From the NCBI RefSeq assembly GCF_007830515.1, contig NZ_VLKT01000032.1, forward strand, positions 1 through 64,000: a DNA stretch of 64,000 nucleotides, written 5' to 3'. The notes under the pieces were generated by a model that saw only the letters and a list, made by a program, of their open reading frames with translations, was not told the origin of the DNA and searched no databases. The stretch comes from Mesorhizobium tianshanense. GTDB taxonomy: Bacteria > Pseudomonadota > Alphaproteobacteria > Rhizobiales > Rhizobiaceae. Positions 35,648 through 43,800 of the stretch are shown here, one piece after another (positions within the stretch are counted from its first letter, which is position 1; each line of letters starts with the position of its first letter). The position numbers and the translations under genes were made by a program.

Positions 35648-36383
35648 TGTCACATCGATCTCCTTAAGGCCCGCCGCGCCTGCCTTGAATAGCGAATTCG
35701 ACCTGCCCGTCAATGACATCCGGGCTTCGAGCAAAGCGACACCTTCAACTGGCGGCGCTACGAGGGCGACCTTTATGGCGTGTCGCCGATCATCGAGGCG
35801 CTGACGACGGTGCGCGAGGAAAACGCCGTGCGCCGTTCCGGCCTCCGGGCGCTGCAGCAGATCACCGATCCGGTGACCGCGTCGAAGGCTCGGCTGGACT
35901 ATGTGCCGGTGCTCAATCCCGGCGCCCTTCGCGCTCACCCCGTCCACGATGACCCGAGATACCCCAGATTACCGCGAGGTTGATTCCTTCGACCGCCATT
36001 ATGAAGACGGCGATGGCTGCCAGCACGCCGCGGAACATGCGTGCGAAATGCGGAAGCAGCGCCAAGGGGCCTGTCGCCAGCAACGGCGCGTAGTTTCCAG
36101 CGGGCAGATAAGCGTCTCGAAGTCTCGAAGGGTCGAAAGATGACATCCAAAAACGACATGGCGGCTCAAACCCGCTGATCGGAAGAATGGGTGCGGCGGA
36201 TCGGGGTGGGGCGGGAGTGCTCGCGCCATCCAAACGGCCAAGCGCGCTTTTCGTCCACACATCATGCGTTCCTGGCCCGCATCGAGCGGACCAGGCATGG
36301 CAGAGGGACGCCCTTGGTGCTACATGCGCGCTGATTAGAGCGCAGCATAAAATCAGCGCAACGCGAACTCGGACCGCAGAACT
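35648..36383. other. Remnant-rich stretch without an intact gene
   Basis: On the plus strand, 35705-35940 reads without a stop as NWRRYEGDLYGVSPIIEAL, TVREENAVRRSGLRALQQI and LDYVPVLNPGALRAHP. On the minus strand, 35930-36130 encodes a hydrophobic segment (LAAIAVFIMAVEGINLAVIW). Both look like pieces of former genes that I do not recognise. No intact start, ribosome site and stop combination fits. Confidence 0.35.
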
Positions 36384-37763
36384 TTAGTCGCAGCAGTCAC
36401 ATTCATCTTCTTCGGGATTTTGTCTTCTTGAGGCTTTCTCGCTGAGGCCGACAAGGCGTCTGTTGAGACGGCTGGACAATGCTCGGGTGTCGCCGAAGAC
36501 CATCTCCACATCCTCGCGCGAGACGACATCACCGCCATCGCGCGCGAGGCTCCGTTGAGCCAGACGACGGACCATCTCCTTGACATAAGCCGCGCTGCTG
36601 TCCTCCGAGCGCGCGACGGCATCCGCCACTGCTCCGTCCTCGAAGACGAGCGCACGACCATACAGCGCGATCAGCCGCTCGCGGCAACCGGCGTCGGGAA
36701 GCGGGATCTCAATTGCTTCGTCCACGCGGCCGGGGCGCGAGGCGAGCGCGTCCTCAATGTCCTCCGGCCGGTTCGTCGTCAGGATGAAGAGGATATCTGC
36801 ATCTGGTTCAAGACCATCCATCTCGTTCAACAGACGGTTGAGGAGGCGTTCGGCTTTTTGGCCATAAGTATTTTCTCGCGACCGGCCCACCAGGTCAACG
36901 TCCTCAAGCACGACGATGCTCGGCTGCAGGGTGCGGGCCAGCGCGATGTAGAACCCGATCGCAATTGTCTGCTCAGCCGTAACCAGAACGGTAGTGCGTC
37001 CGGGTAGGTTGGCAGAAACATAACGGATGACGTGCGTCTTGCCTGTGCCAGGTGGCCCGTAAAGTAGAACACCCTTTTGCGTCGATTGGCAGAGGCGCTT
37101 TAGCCCCTCTCGGTGTCGATCAAAATCGAAGATGTGAGCATCAAGACGCGCCATAGTTGCCTCGGAAAGCACCACGTCATTCCGGGGTACGGCAGGAAGG
37201 CGATGAACCCGCATCGTTCCCGGCATGCCGGAGTTTCGTGCATCGGGTTCGAAAGAGAGAACCTTGTTGCGGTAGTATCGTGAGCTTTCGCCTGCCGCCT
37301 GGATCTTGCCGAGAAATTTGCGTGAGAAAGCGGATGCCTGCTCGCCATGCAGATAAGCGATTTCCACTTGAACCGTTCGCCCGCCAAAGTAGTCAAAAAA
37401 CTGCGAAAGCAAGATCGCGACAGGCTCTTCGCCGACATGGAATAACCATAGGCCATTGTGCAGAGACGCATAAGGCACATCTTCGCCGATATCGATGTCC
37501 TGATATTGCAAGGGTGTCAGCGCAACGACGGCTTCTCCCTCGCGAATGACCATGTCCGACAGCTTCATGGCGTCGAACTCGTGCCGCTGGTGGACGCCGA
37601 CGAGCTTGGGAGACAGAGGTGCAGTCTGATCTTCAATCACGGTTTGAAGGTCCGGCAGGAGATATGGAGCAAACTTTCTGCGCGAGCTAGCGAGACCCGT
37701 CAAATCATCGTTTTTGAAATGCCGACACAGTGCCTGCCAGGCAAAGGGAACGATATCGGTCAT
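36384..37763 (-). CDS. AAA+ ATPase, CDC48/FtsH-like
   Basis: This 459-aa protein has an N-terminal domain of unknown fold (residues 1-200) and a AAA module. Walker A is LLYGPPGTGKTHV, Walker B SIVVLEDVDLV, sensor 1 FILTTNRPEDIE and the arginine finger region ASRPGRVDEAIEIP. The tail ends DECDCCD. AGGATGTT precedes ATG 37763. It lies about 100 bp downstream of a NifA/sigma-54 module reading in its direction, so it is probably expressed in symbiosis. Its remodelling target is unknown. Confidence 0.8.
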   Translation of the reverse strand: MTDIVPFAWQALCRHFKNDDLTGLASSRRKFAPYLLPDLQTVIEDQTAPLSPKLVGVHQRHEFDAMKLSDMVIREGEAVVALTPLQYQDIDIGEDVPYASLHNGLWLFHVGEEPVAILLSQFFDYFGGRTVQVEIAYLHGEQASAFSRKFLGKIQAAGESSRYYRNKVLSFEPDARNSGMPGTMRVHRLPAVPRNDVVLSEATMARLDAHIFDFDRHREGLKRLCQSTQKGVLLYGPPGTGKTHVIRYVSANLPGRTTVLVTAEQTIAIGFYIALARTLQPSIVVLEDVDLVGRSRENTYGQKAERLLNRLLNEMDGLEPDADILFILTTNRPEDIEDALASRPGRVDEAIEIPLPDAGCRERLIALYGRALVFEDGAVADAVARSEDSSAAYVKEMVRRLAQRSLARDGGDVVSREDVEMVFGDTRALSSRLNRRLVGLSEKASRRQNPEEDECDCCD

Positions 37764-37875
37764 AGCAACATCCTATTGCGAGTTGAGTTGAGCGGAAGAT
37801 CAACGCGATCCTGCATCACACGGCGCCGCTGAGCTCCGCGACGCATTGCTGACGTCCCACTGACAAGATAGTCGG

Positions 37876-37891
37876 AGCAATTTGCGTGCCG
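37876..37891 (-). promoter_or_regulatory. Sigma-54 promoter, module copy A
   Basis: Read leftward the element is CGGCACGCAAATTGCT, matching TGGCACG-N4-TTGCT except at the first base, with exact GG-N10-GC spacing. The predicted start is near 37866, about 100 nt before the AAA+ ATPase gene. Confidence 0.78.
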
Positions 37892-37976
37892 GATTGGCGC
37901 TCCGTTTGTGTTACATCGTTTGCCTGCTAACCGGTGGCCGGCCTTGGCGGCCTTTCGGTCGGGCTTGCGACATTCT

Positions 37977-37992
37977 TGTCCAGTTTCGGACA
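37977..37992 (-). promoter_or_regulatory. NifA-type upstream site, module copy A
   Basis: TGTCCAGTTTCGGACA is an exact TGT-N10-ACA dyad centred about 119 bp upstream of the predicted leftward start. The same site and spacing recur in copies B and C. Confidence 0.75.
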
Positions 37993-38292
37993 TAAGAAGG
38001 TTGCCGATAGACACGCTCGGGGGGACCAAATGAACCTCAAGCATGTAAACGTCGCACCCGAGCCGAATTCTATCCTCATCGAATCCGGACCAGAGCGCTT
38101 GCTGAAGAGCGCGCAATCATGGTCGTTGCGACGGGCGTGCCTTCACGATAGCCGTACCTGCGCACGCAAGAACATGCTAGCGGCAGACGCTATGCAATCG
38201 CTGCTGTGCCCGCCGGTGTGCGGTAGTGCGGCTCGGTCTGTCCGGTTCGGCTCTCCCGAGCCAGCGCTGAATATGCGAACCTACAGCACCTT

Positions 38293-38309
38293 TGTTCAGT
38301 GTGGTGACA
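38293..38309 (+). promoter_or_regulatory. Variant NifA-type site upstream of prxS-rpoN (TGT-N11-ACA)
   Basis: TGTTCAGTGTGGTGACA has an 11-base spacer instead of 10. It centres about 120 bp upstream of the predicted start of the promoter at 38395, the same distance as in the three repeat modules. Confidence 0.5.
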
Positions 38310-38394
38310 AGCGGTTATAGCGCGCGCCCGGACTTGGCGAAGACGGAGTCCTCCCGAAGCTAAAACGGGTCGCTCAAAAGCACTTCATTTGAAA

Positions 38395-38410
38395 TGGCAT
38401 GCCGCTTGCT
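38395..38410 (+). promoter_or_regulatory. Sigma-54 promoter upstream of prxS-rpoN
   Basis: TGGCATGCCGCTTGCT is a perfect match to TGGCAYG-N4-TTGCW with GG-N10-GC. The predicted start is near 38421. The first recognised gene, prxS, begins at 39089, leaving 670 nt that either encode the weak ORF at 38460 or form a long leader. Confidence 0.8.
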
Positions 38411-38459
38411 CCTCGTGGTTTAGAGCCCATCAAAGCACGAAGAAAGCAACTACCGAACC

Positions 38460-39089
38460 ATGGCCGATACGCGAAGCTCCATACGATCGCCCGAGGCGAC
38501 GGTGCCCATTCCCGCTGAAGATCGGGACATCGTCTGCTTCAGAGATCCGTGCTTGATAGCTGCTTTGAGCATGGCTGGTCCGATGCCGACACGCCAACAT
38601 GTGGCACTCGCGCAATTGCCGTTTACCGGCTCTGATCAGCATGTGAGCGCCCAAGAGCCCCATCAAAGGGTCGCCCAAGCCAAGGTCAGCGCGTCACTGG
38701 CAAGTCTCGACGATACGCTGAACCAGTTCAGTGACGCGGGTCTCTTGTGTGAAAACACATTTGCGGCTTCACACGCTTATTTCGATACTGGCTGCTTCCG
38801 GGTGCTATCACTTTTTCCAGGGCACGAGCAGCGGGTGATCGATGCCGCTTCCGGCGCCATAGCCGTAGAAAGATTGCCCAAGCCGCTCGGAGGCTTCCAG
38901 CTCACTCATATCGATGGCGTTCGGGCAACGAAGACCAGGAGCCAGGACGTTCTCATACATCCGGATGGAAAAAGGAGGTTGAGAGCCGCGAGGACCTCAT
39001 CTCATGCCTGGCACGCGGGCCGTAGCTCGCTATTGCGCCAGCCCCAGCTGAAATCCAGTGCGCCAGTTTTTTCTAGAGGAGCAAGTTGA
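38460..39089 (+). CDS. Hypothetical ORF between sigma-54 promoter and prxS
   Basis: This 209-codon open frame starts just after the promoter and ends as TGATG with the prxS start. That arrangement suggests coupling. However, the start lacks a good ribosome site, the composition is unlike a typical folded protein, and I recognise no domain. It may be a decayed gene or a chance frame. Confidence 0.3.
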   Translation: MADTRSSIRSPEATVPIPAEDRDIVCFRDPCLIAALSMAGPMPTRQHVALAQLPFTGSDQHVSAQEPHQRVAQAKVSASLASLDDTLNQFSDAGLLCENTFAASHAYFDTGCFRVLSLFPGHEQRVIDAASGAIAVERLPKPLGGFQLTHIDGVRATKTRSQDVLIHPDGKRRLRAARTSSHAWHAGRSSLLRQPQLKSSAPVFSRGAS

Positions 39090-39622
39090 TGACCGTTCAA
39101 AAGAAGGTTCCCTTCGTTACCTTTCTCACGCGTGTTCGCGACGAGTCAGTCCAGGGGCCAAATCCATATCGCTGGGAAGAAAGAACATCCGACGACTACT
39201 TTGCCGGCAAGCGCGTCATACTGTTCTCGCTGCCTGGCGCCTTCACCCCGACCTGCTCGACCTACCAACTGCCCAATTTCGAAGAGCTCTATGACGAGTT
39301 TGAGAAGCAGGGAATTGACGCGATCTACTGCGTCTCCGTCAACGATGCCTTCGTCATGAATGCGTGGGGGAAGTCCTTGGCTCTGCAGAAGGTCGAGCTC
39401 ATCCCGGATGGGTCAGGCGAGTTCACGCGCAAAATGGGCATGCTGGTCGCCAAGGACAATCTCGGCTTCGGTATGCGCTCCTGGCGCTACGCCGCCCTGA
39501 TCAACAATGGTGTGGTGGAGCGGTGGTTCGAGGAGGAAGGTTTTTCCGACAACTGCGAGACCGACCCCTATGGCGTCTCATCCCCGCAGAACGTTCTTGA
39601 AACGCTGAAGGCCGCCGCTTGA
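39089..39622 (+). CDS. prxS: Peroxiredoxin (Prx5-like, symbiotic PrxS)
   Basis: This 177-aa thiol peroxidase has active-site segment SLPGAFTPTCSTYQLP with the peroxidatic Cys, and DPYGVSSPQNVLETL at the end. It reduces hydrogen and organic peroxides with thioredoxin or glutaredoxin. AGAGGAG precedes ATG 39089. In Rhizobium etli a peroxiredoxin gene of this kind is co-transcribed with rpoN2 under NifA control. The same order here, behind a perfect sigma-54 promoter, supports that arrangement. It should protect bacteroids from oxidants. Confidence 0.9.
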   Translation: MTVQKKVPFVTFLTRVRDESVQGPNPYRWEERTSDDYFAGKRVILFSLPGAFTPTCSTYQLPNFEELYDEFEKQGIDAIYCVSVNDAFVMNAWGKSLALQKVELIPDGSGEFTRKMGMLVAKDNLGFGMRSWRYAALINNGVVERWFEEEGFSDNCETDPYGVSSPQNVLETLKAAA

Positions 39623-39678
39623 CCTAGTTCCCATTACGCACGGCCAAGAGCCTCCTCGACAGGATTATCGAGCTCACC

Positions 39679-41145
39679 ATGCAATCATCAGCAAGCCTGC
39701 TTCAGCGCCAGAAGCAATCTATGGTCGCCTCGCCTCAACTCATTGAGTCGATACGCTTGCTGCAACTGGCGCATGCCGAACTGCATCAGTTCGTGGAGCA
39801 GGAACTCGAGAAGAATCCGCTTTTGGAGCCTGCTTCAAACGATGGCGAGGCTTTTGGCGACGTTTTGCCGAATTCGGGGGAGGATCAGTACATCGGCGCA
39901 CGCGAAAACGACGTTGCCAGGCCGACCATGGCCGGATCCCCCGAACGGCTCGGGGAAAGAAAATCACTTCGTAACACAGCCAACAACCCGCCGGGCAATC
40001 GCCCTGCCTTCGACGAGTTTGTCGCCCTCACCGAAACATTGCACGACCATGTCGCTCGCCAGATCGCCCTCACTGCGCTCACACCACAGGAGCGGCTGAT
40101 TGCTGGCCAGCTTGCCGCTCATCTGGAAGACACTGGCTATCTTCGGGCAAACCTTTTGGAGCTGGCAGAGAGCCTAAACATCCGGGAGGCTGATGTGGAA
40201 CGGGTTCTCGGAACCCTGCAGCACTTTGATCCACCGGGAATCTTCGCGCGGACGCTCAGCGAATGCCTTGAGATCCAGTTGCGCCAGCGAGACCGGTTCG
40301 ACCCGGCGATGGCAACTTTGGTTGCCAATCTTGAAATGCTTGCGCGACGCGATTTTCAGCCATTAAAGCAGCGTTGCGGTGTCGATGAAGAAGACCTTCT
40401 CGACATGTTGCAGGAAATCCGTGCGCTCGATCCCAAGCCTGGAAACCGATTCCAATCCGGAGCGTCGGAATCAATCATACCCGACGTCTGGGTCATGCCC
40501 TCGCCCGGCGGCGGATGGCAAATCGAACTTGATCCGGACACGCTACCCAAGCTGCTGATCAACCAAACCTACTTCGCCGAAGTCTCGCGCCACACGGTCC
40601 AGAATTCGAAAGATCAGGCATTTCTCAACGAATGCTTGCAAAACGCGAACTGGCTAATCCGCAGCCTCGATCAGCGCGCCAAGACGATCCTCAAGGTTGC
40701 GACTGAAATCGTGCGCCAGCAGGAGGCATTTTTGGAACATGGCGTCGCCCACCTGAGGCCTCTCAATCTCAGGACTGTCGCTGACGCGATCAACGTGCAC
40801 GAGTCGACGGTAAGCCGGGTGACGTCGAACAAGTACATGCTTACCCCACGCGGGGTGTTCGAACTGAAGTATTTTTTCACTGTCGCGATCGCCTCCTGCG
40901 AAGGCGGTGACGCGCACTCCGCCGAAGCTGTCCGCCATCGGATCAAGGCGATAGTCGCCGAAGAATCGCTTGATGACGTGCTTTCCGACGATGACATTGC
41001 TGTCCGGCTCAAGGAAACCGGTATCGATGTTGCTCGCCGCACCGTTACAAAATATCGCGAGGCGATGAACATCCCCTCCTCCATACAGCGGCGCCGGGAA
41101 AAGCGCTTATGGCTCAACGGCGATGAAGGCCTGAAGGCCTCGTAA
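39679..41145 (+). CDS. rpoN: RNA polymerase sigma-54 factor (symbiotic RpoN copy)
   Basis: This 488-aa sigma factor has a Gln/Leu-rich region I (SLLQRQKQSMVASPQLIESI), an acidic region II, the core-binding domain and a helix-turn-helix. It ends with the RpoN box ARRTVTKYREAMNIP near residue 460. It directs polymerase to -24/-12 promoters with activators such as NifA. It lies 57 bp after prxS on the same strand, so a NifA/sigma-54 promoter appears to control it, which would give positive feedback. It can serve the several -24/-12 promoters in this window. Confidence 0.95.
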   Translation: MQSSASLLQRQKQSMVASPQLIESIRLLQLAHAELHQFVEQELEKNPLLEPASNDGEAFGDVLPNSGEDQYIGARENDVARPTMAGSPERLGERKSLRNTANNPPGNRPAFDEFVALTETLHDHVARQIALTALTPQERLIAGQLAAHLEDTGYLRANLLELAESLNIREADVERVLGTLQHFDPPGIFARTLSECLEIQLRQRDRFDPAMATLVANLEMLARRDFQPLKQRCGVDEEDLLDMLQEIRALDPKPGNRFQSGASESIIPDVWVMPSPGGGWQIELDPDTLPKLLINQTYFAEVSRHTVQNSKDQAFLNECLQNANWLIRSLDQRAKTILKVATEIVRQQEAFLEHGVAHLRPLNLRTVADAINVHESTVSRVTSNKYMLTPRGVFELKYFFTVAIASCEGGDAHSAEAVRHRIKAIVAEESLDDVLSDDDIAVRLKETGIDVARRTVTKYREAMNIPSSIQRRREKRLWLNGDEGLKAS

Positions 41146-41163
41146 CGCTGACGAAAGCGGCCC

Positions 41164-41817
41164 TTAATCCAACGCGATCCCGTTCTTGGTCTGCGTGAGG
41201 CGACTTTCGCCTTCCTCCGGGCCGAAGCAGCTTTCGAAATCATTGCATGCCCGGCAACTGGGCGCGGTGCACAGCGAAAAACCTTCAGCCTCGCAGAGCT
41301 TGCGGTAAAAGTACTTCTTCCATTTCATGTTTTGGGTGTTGCCGGCCGCCAGCGTCGGAAAATGCGTGGCAAGCAGGCGGCTGAGCTCGGTGCGATTGAA
41401 AAGGCCAAGGTCCTGCCAGAGATGGTCATCGCGCATGGCACGCCGCGCGATGATCTTGGCGAAGCGGGCGCTCGTCGGGTCACCCGGCCGGGCATGCGCC
41501 AGCAGCAGGCCGTGCAGAAGTTCTTCCTCCATCTCTGGCTCGGGGTCGCTCACCTCTTCGAAGGCGAAGGCGTTGACAGCAGCAGCGGGGAAACCGCGGG
41601 GCAAGACGTCGCGCAGCTCGGCGCGCGAAAGGCCGGTCGCCTCTGTCGCCGTCGCCTCGCCGGCCTCGACCTCCTCGAGCGCACGCGAAAGCACGCAGGC
41701 AAGCACATGCTGGTCGAACCTCCTCTCCAGCTCGATGCGCGGCCATCGGCAGGCGCTGAGCCGGCAATTGTGATTGGCGAATATGGTGGCGTTCTCCTGG
41801 TTTGTCTGCCACATCAT
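41164..41817 (-). CDS. nifQ: NifQ, molybdenum donor for FeMo-cofactor synthesis
   Basis: This 217-aa protein carries the C-x4-C-x2-C-x5-C signature at the C-terminus (CTAPSCRACNDFESCF), which binds an iron-sulfur-molybdenum cluster. Other NifQ stretches are HLWQDLGLFNRTELSRLL and HFPTLAAGN. It supplies molybdenum to NifEN during cofactor assembly. It overlaps fdxB by 4 bp and converges on rpoN with a 19-bp gap. Confidence 0.93.
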   Translation of the reverse strand: MMWQTNQENATIFANHNCRLSACRWPRIELERRFDQHVLACVLSRALEEVEAGEATATEATGLSRAELRDVLPRGFPAAAVNAFAFEEVSDPEPEMEEELLHGLLLAHARPGDPTSARFAKIIARRAMRDDHLWQDLGLFNRTELSRLLATHFPTLAAGNTQNMKWKKYFYRKLCEAEGFSLCTAPSCRACNDFESCFGPEEGESRLTQTKNGIALD

Positions 41818-42128
41818 GCAGCGACCTTGTCGGCCTCAACATGCGTCTGGCAGTTCTTCGGGCAGACGCGGGCGCAGGCCCCGCAGCCAATGCAACGGCC
41901 GGCTTGGTCGACGACCATGATCATGCGATTGAGCTCGCCGTCGAAGTCATCGTCCTCGCCGTCGCAGGCGCCGAGGATTTCACCCGCGTCATCGATGCCG
42001 TAAAGATGCATGACCTCGCGCGAGCAGACCTTGAGGCAGCGGCCGCAGCCGATGCGGGTCGTGCCGTCTATAGCGGTGAGACACTCCGGTATCCATCTGG
42101 AGCCGTCGCGGGTGATGAAACCGCTCAT
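41814..42128 (-). CDS. fdxB: Nif-specific ferredoxin III
   Basis: This 104-aa protein has two Cys clusters, CGRCLKVC and CIGCGACARVCPKNC, with the acidic insert between them that marks nif-specific ferredoxin III. It probably donates electrons in nitrogenase cofactor assembly. It usually follows nifENX and precedes nifQ; here nifENX are absent and a monooxygenase gene lies upstream. ATG 42128 is chosen by homology. Confidence 0.9.
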   Translation of the reverse strand: MSGFITRDGSRWIPECLTAIDGTTRIGCGRCLKVCSREVMHLYGIDDAGEILGACDGEDDDFDGELNRMIMVVDQAGRCIGCGACARVCPKNCQTHVEADKVAA

Positions 42129-42424
42129 CGGGAATTCTCCAACGCAGCGAGCTTTCTTGCAGCTGCTGGGCGCACGTCGTGCCGCCGCCATGCTGAAGCC
42201 GCGTCGTCACTGTGCGTGCGGCACGGTGAACGCTGTGTTCCGGCCGGAGGCCGTAGCAACGGCGATGGAAGCCGAGGCAAGGCATTCGTTTGACAGACCT
42301 TCGACATAGGTCCCCTGAACCTGTCGCTGCGAGCGACCTCGGCTCCGTCCCTGCTGTTGACCGCGCGCTTCTGCCTTTCGAAACGACCAGCCAGCCGAGG
42401 TGAGAGTTCAAGCCGTTGCGGATT
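42129..42424. other. Gap upstream of fdxB
   Basis: About 300 bp with no intact gene. A weak leftward sigma-54-like element (CGGCACGACGTGCGCC, complement of 42168-42183) has a good -24 half but a poor -12 half. No TGT-N10-ACA site is seen, so fdxB-nifQ may depend on read-through from the P450 transcript. Confidence 0.35.
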
Positions 42425-43477
42425 TCAAACCCTCGCATGAGCGAGCGACTTGTTGACCGCCGGGATGATCTTGTCTCCCCAGAGCTCGATCTGGCGCAGC
42501 ATCGTCTTTTGGTCGAAATCCCCCAATTGGGTCTGAATTGCGATCTGGTCCGGTTTCAAGATATCCACCTCTTCCAATAGGCGATCAATCACGCGATTCA
42601 CGCCGCCGATCGGCAGGTTCGCGCGCATGGTCTCGAATGACAGATCCTGCTGCGTCGGCGTTTCCTGCAGCAGATAGCCGTCCAGGCTCTGCTGGCGGCG
42701 CTGATGCAGTGCTTCAGACAGCCGGCGCTGGAAGCGGGCATTGTCGAGATAGCTGTTGATCTCTGCCTCGTCGTCGCTGGCATAGCAGCAGCGCAGCAGC
42801 GATATCTTGGCGTCCGTCACATTCTTACCTGCGGAAGCCGCCGCCCTCTTGATGGATTCGCGCAGCGTGCTCAAAGTCTCCAAGCCGTCGTGGAATGCTG
42901 TGACAAAGAAATTGTGTCCCTCACGATAGGCCCGTCGCATGCGCGCCGACCCGCCGGCGATCCAGATCGGCGGTGTCGGCTTCTGGACGGTGCGCACCGA
43001 AATCGCCGTCGGGGGTATGTTCTCATACTGGCCGTCGTGCTCGAAGATGTCTTGGTTGAGGCCTTTCAGAAGGATGTCCAGGTATTCCGAGAAGACGGCC
43101 GGCGCCTCATCGACATTTACACCGAAGCGCTCGAACTCGAATTGCTGGTATCCCAAGCCGACGCCGAGCTCGAGACGGCCGTTCGCAACGATGTCGGCGA
43201 AGCCGATCTCGGAAAGCAGGCGCTGCGGTTGATATAGCGGCAGCACACAGACGGCGGTGCCAAGACGAATGGTGCTCGTCACGCCGGCGCAGTGCGCCAC
43301 CATCATCAAGGGCGAGGGAATCAGGCTGTAATTGTTGAAGTGGTGCTCCGCGAACCACGCGGTATCGAAGCCAGCCTGCTCGGACACAACAGCCTGTTCA
43401 ATGGAGTTGCGGATGACGCTATCGGACGATTGATGATAGCCGCGCTGGGCGGCCAGGATGAAGGTCGCGAATTCCAT
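42425..43477 (-). CDS. LLM-class flavin-dependent monooxygenase
   Basis: This 350-aa bacterial luciferase-like protein starts MEFATFILAAQRGYH and has FDTAWFAEHHFNNY, GTAVCVLPLYQPQRL and GRLELGVGLGYQQFEFERFG, the classic family path. Such enzymes use reduced FMN from a separate reductase to insert oxygen. A flavin reductase remnant lies in the same run at 45400-45750. It is part of the leftward run that starts at the P450 gene. Confidence 0.85.
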   Translation of the reverse strand: MEFATFILAAQRGYHQSSDSVIRNSIEQAVVSEQAGFDTAWFAEHHFNNYSLIPSPLMMVAHCAGVTSTIRLGTAVCVLPLYQPQRLLSEIGFADIVANGRLELGVGLGYQQFEFERFGVNVDEAPAVFSEYLDILLKGLNQDIFEHDGQYENIPPTAISVRTVQKPTPPIWIAGGSARMRRAYREGHNFFVTAFHDGLETLSTLRESIKRAAASAGKNVTDAKISLLRCCYASDDEAEINSYLDNARFQRRLSEALHQRRQQSLDGYLLQETPTQQDLSFETMRANLPIGGVNRVIDRLLEEVDILKPDQIAIQTQLGDFDQKTMLRQIELWGDKIIPAVNKSLAHARV

Positions 43478-43489
43478 GGTGCTTCCTTG

Positions 43490-43800
43490 TTTACAGAGGG
43501 AGTTTGCCGGTCAGGGGGCAGCGCCCGGCATGCGCACAGAAGGCATTGGCCGCAGCGTCGATCCAGCCCTTGGCGGCGGCGTAGTCTTGCGGCAAACCGC
43601 TCGCCATTCGGCGGTTGCAGGCCCGCCCCGAGCGGTTGGAACCGCTTCGACCGCGATGAGGACGTTTTCGTCATGGCCGAAGATGACATGCTCGATTGCA
43701 GGAAGCGTTGCGGGCGCGCGCGCAGCCGAAGCCTGAAGCCCTGGACGTCCTCGGCTTCGATGAGCCGCAGCCCGTCGGCTGGCGATTGGTCGATAATCAA
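43490..43800 (-). pseudogene. Small conserved-looking protein, frameshifted
   Basis: A TTG overlapping the SDR stop opens LIIDQSPADGLRLIEAEDV and QGFRLRLRAR. A second frame continues ATLPAIEHVIFGHDENVLIA, and a third ends LPQDYAAAKGWIDAAANAFC plus AHAGRCPLTGKLPL and a stop. It would be about 104 residues. I do not know the family. Two frameshifts suggest decay. Confidence 0.45.

Larger units (their letters stand above)
37828..38000. repeat. Dispersed regulatory repeat, copy A
   Basis: This segment is closely similar to 48143-48312 and, over its right 130 bp, to 51418-51560. Shared words include CGGAGCAA, TGCGTGCCG, CTTGGCGGCC and GGGCTTGCGACATTCTTGT. It contains the leftward sigma-54 promoter and NifA-type site. 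Copies A and B also share part of the leader (CCGCTGAGCTCC). Confidence 0.8.

Noticed and set aside
42168-42183. Possible leftward sigma-54 promoter of fdxB
   Set aside because: The -12 half is poor (GGC GC instead of AGCAA on the plus strand), it is very close to the gene, and no NifA-type site is present.
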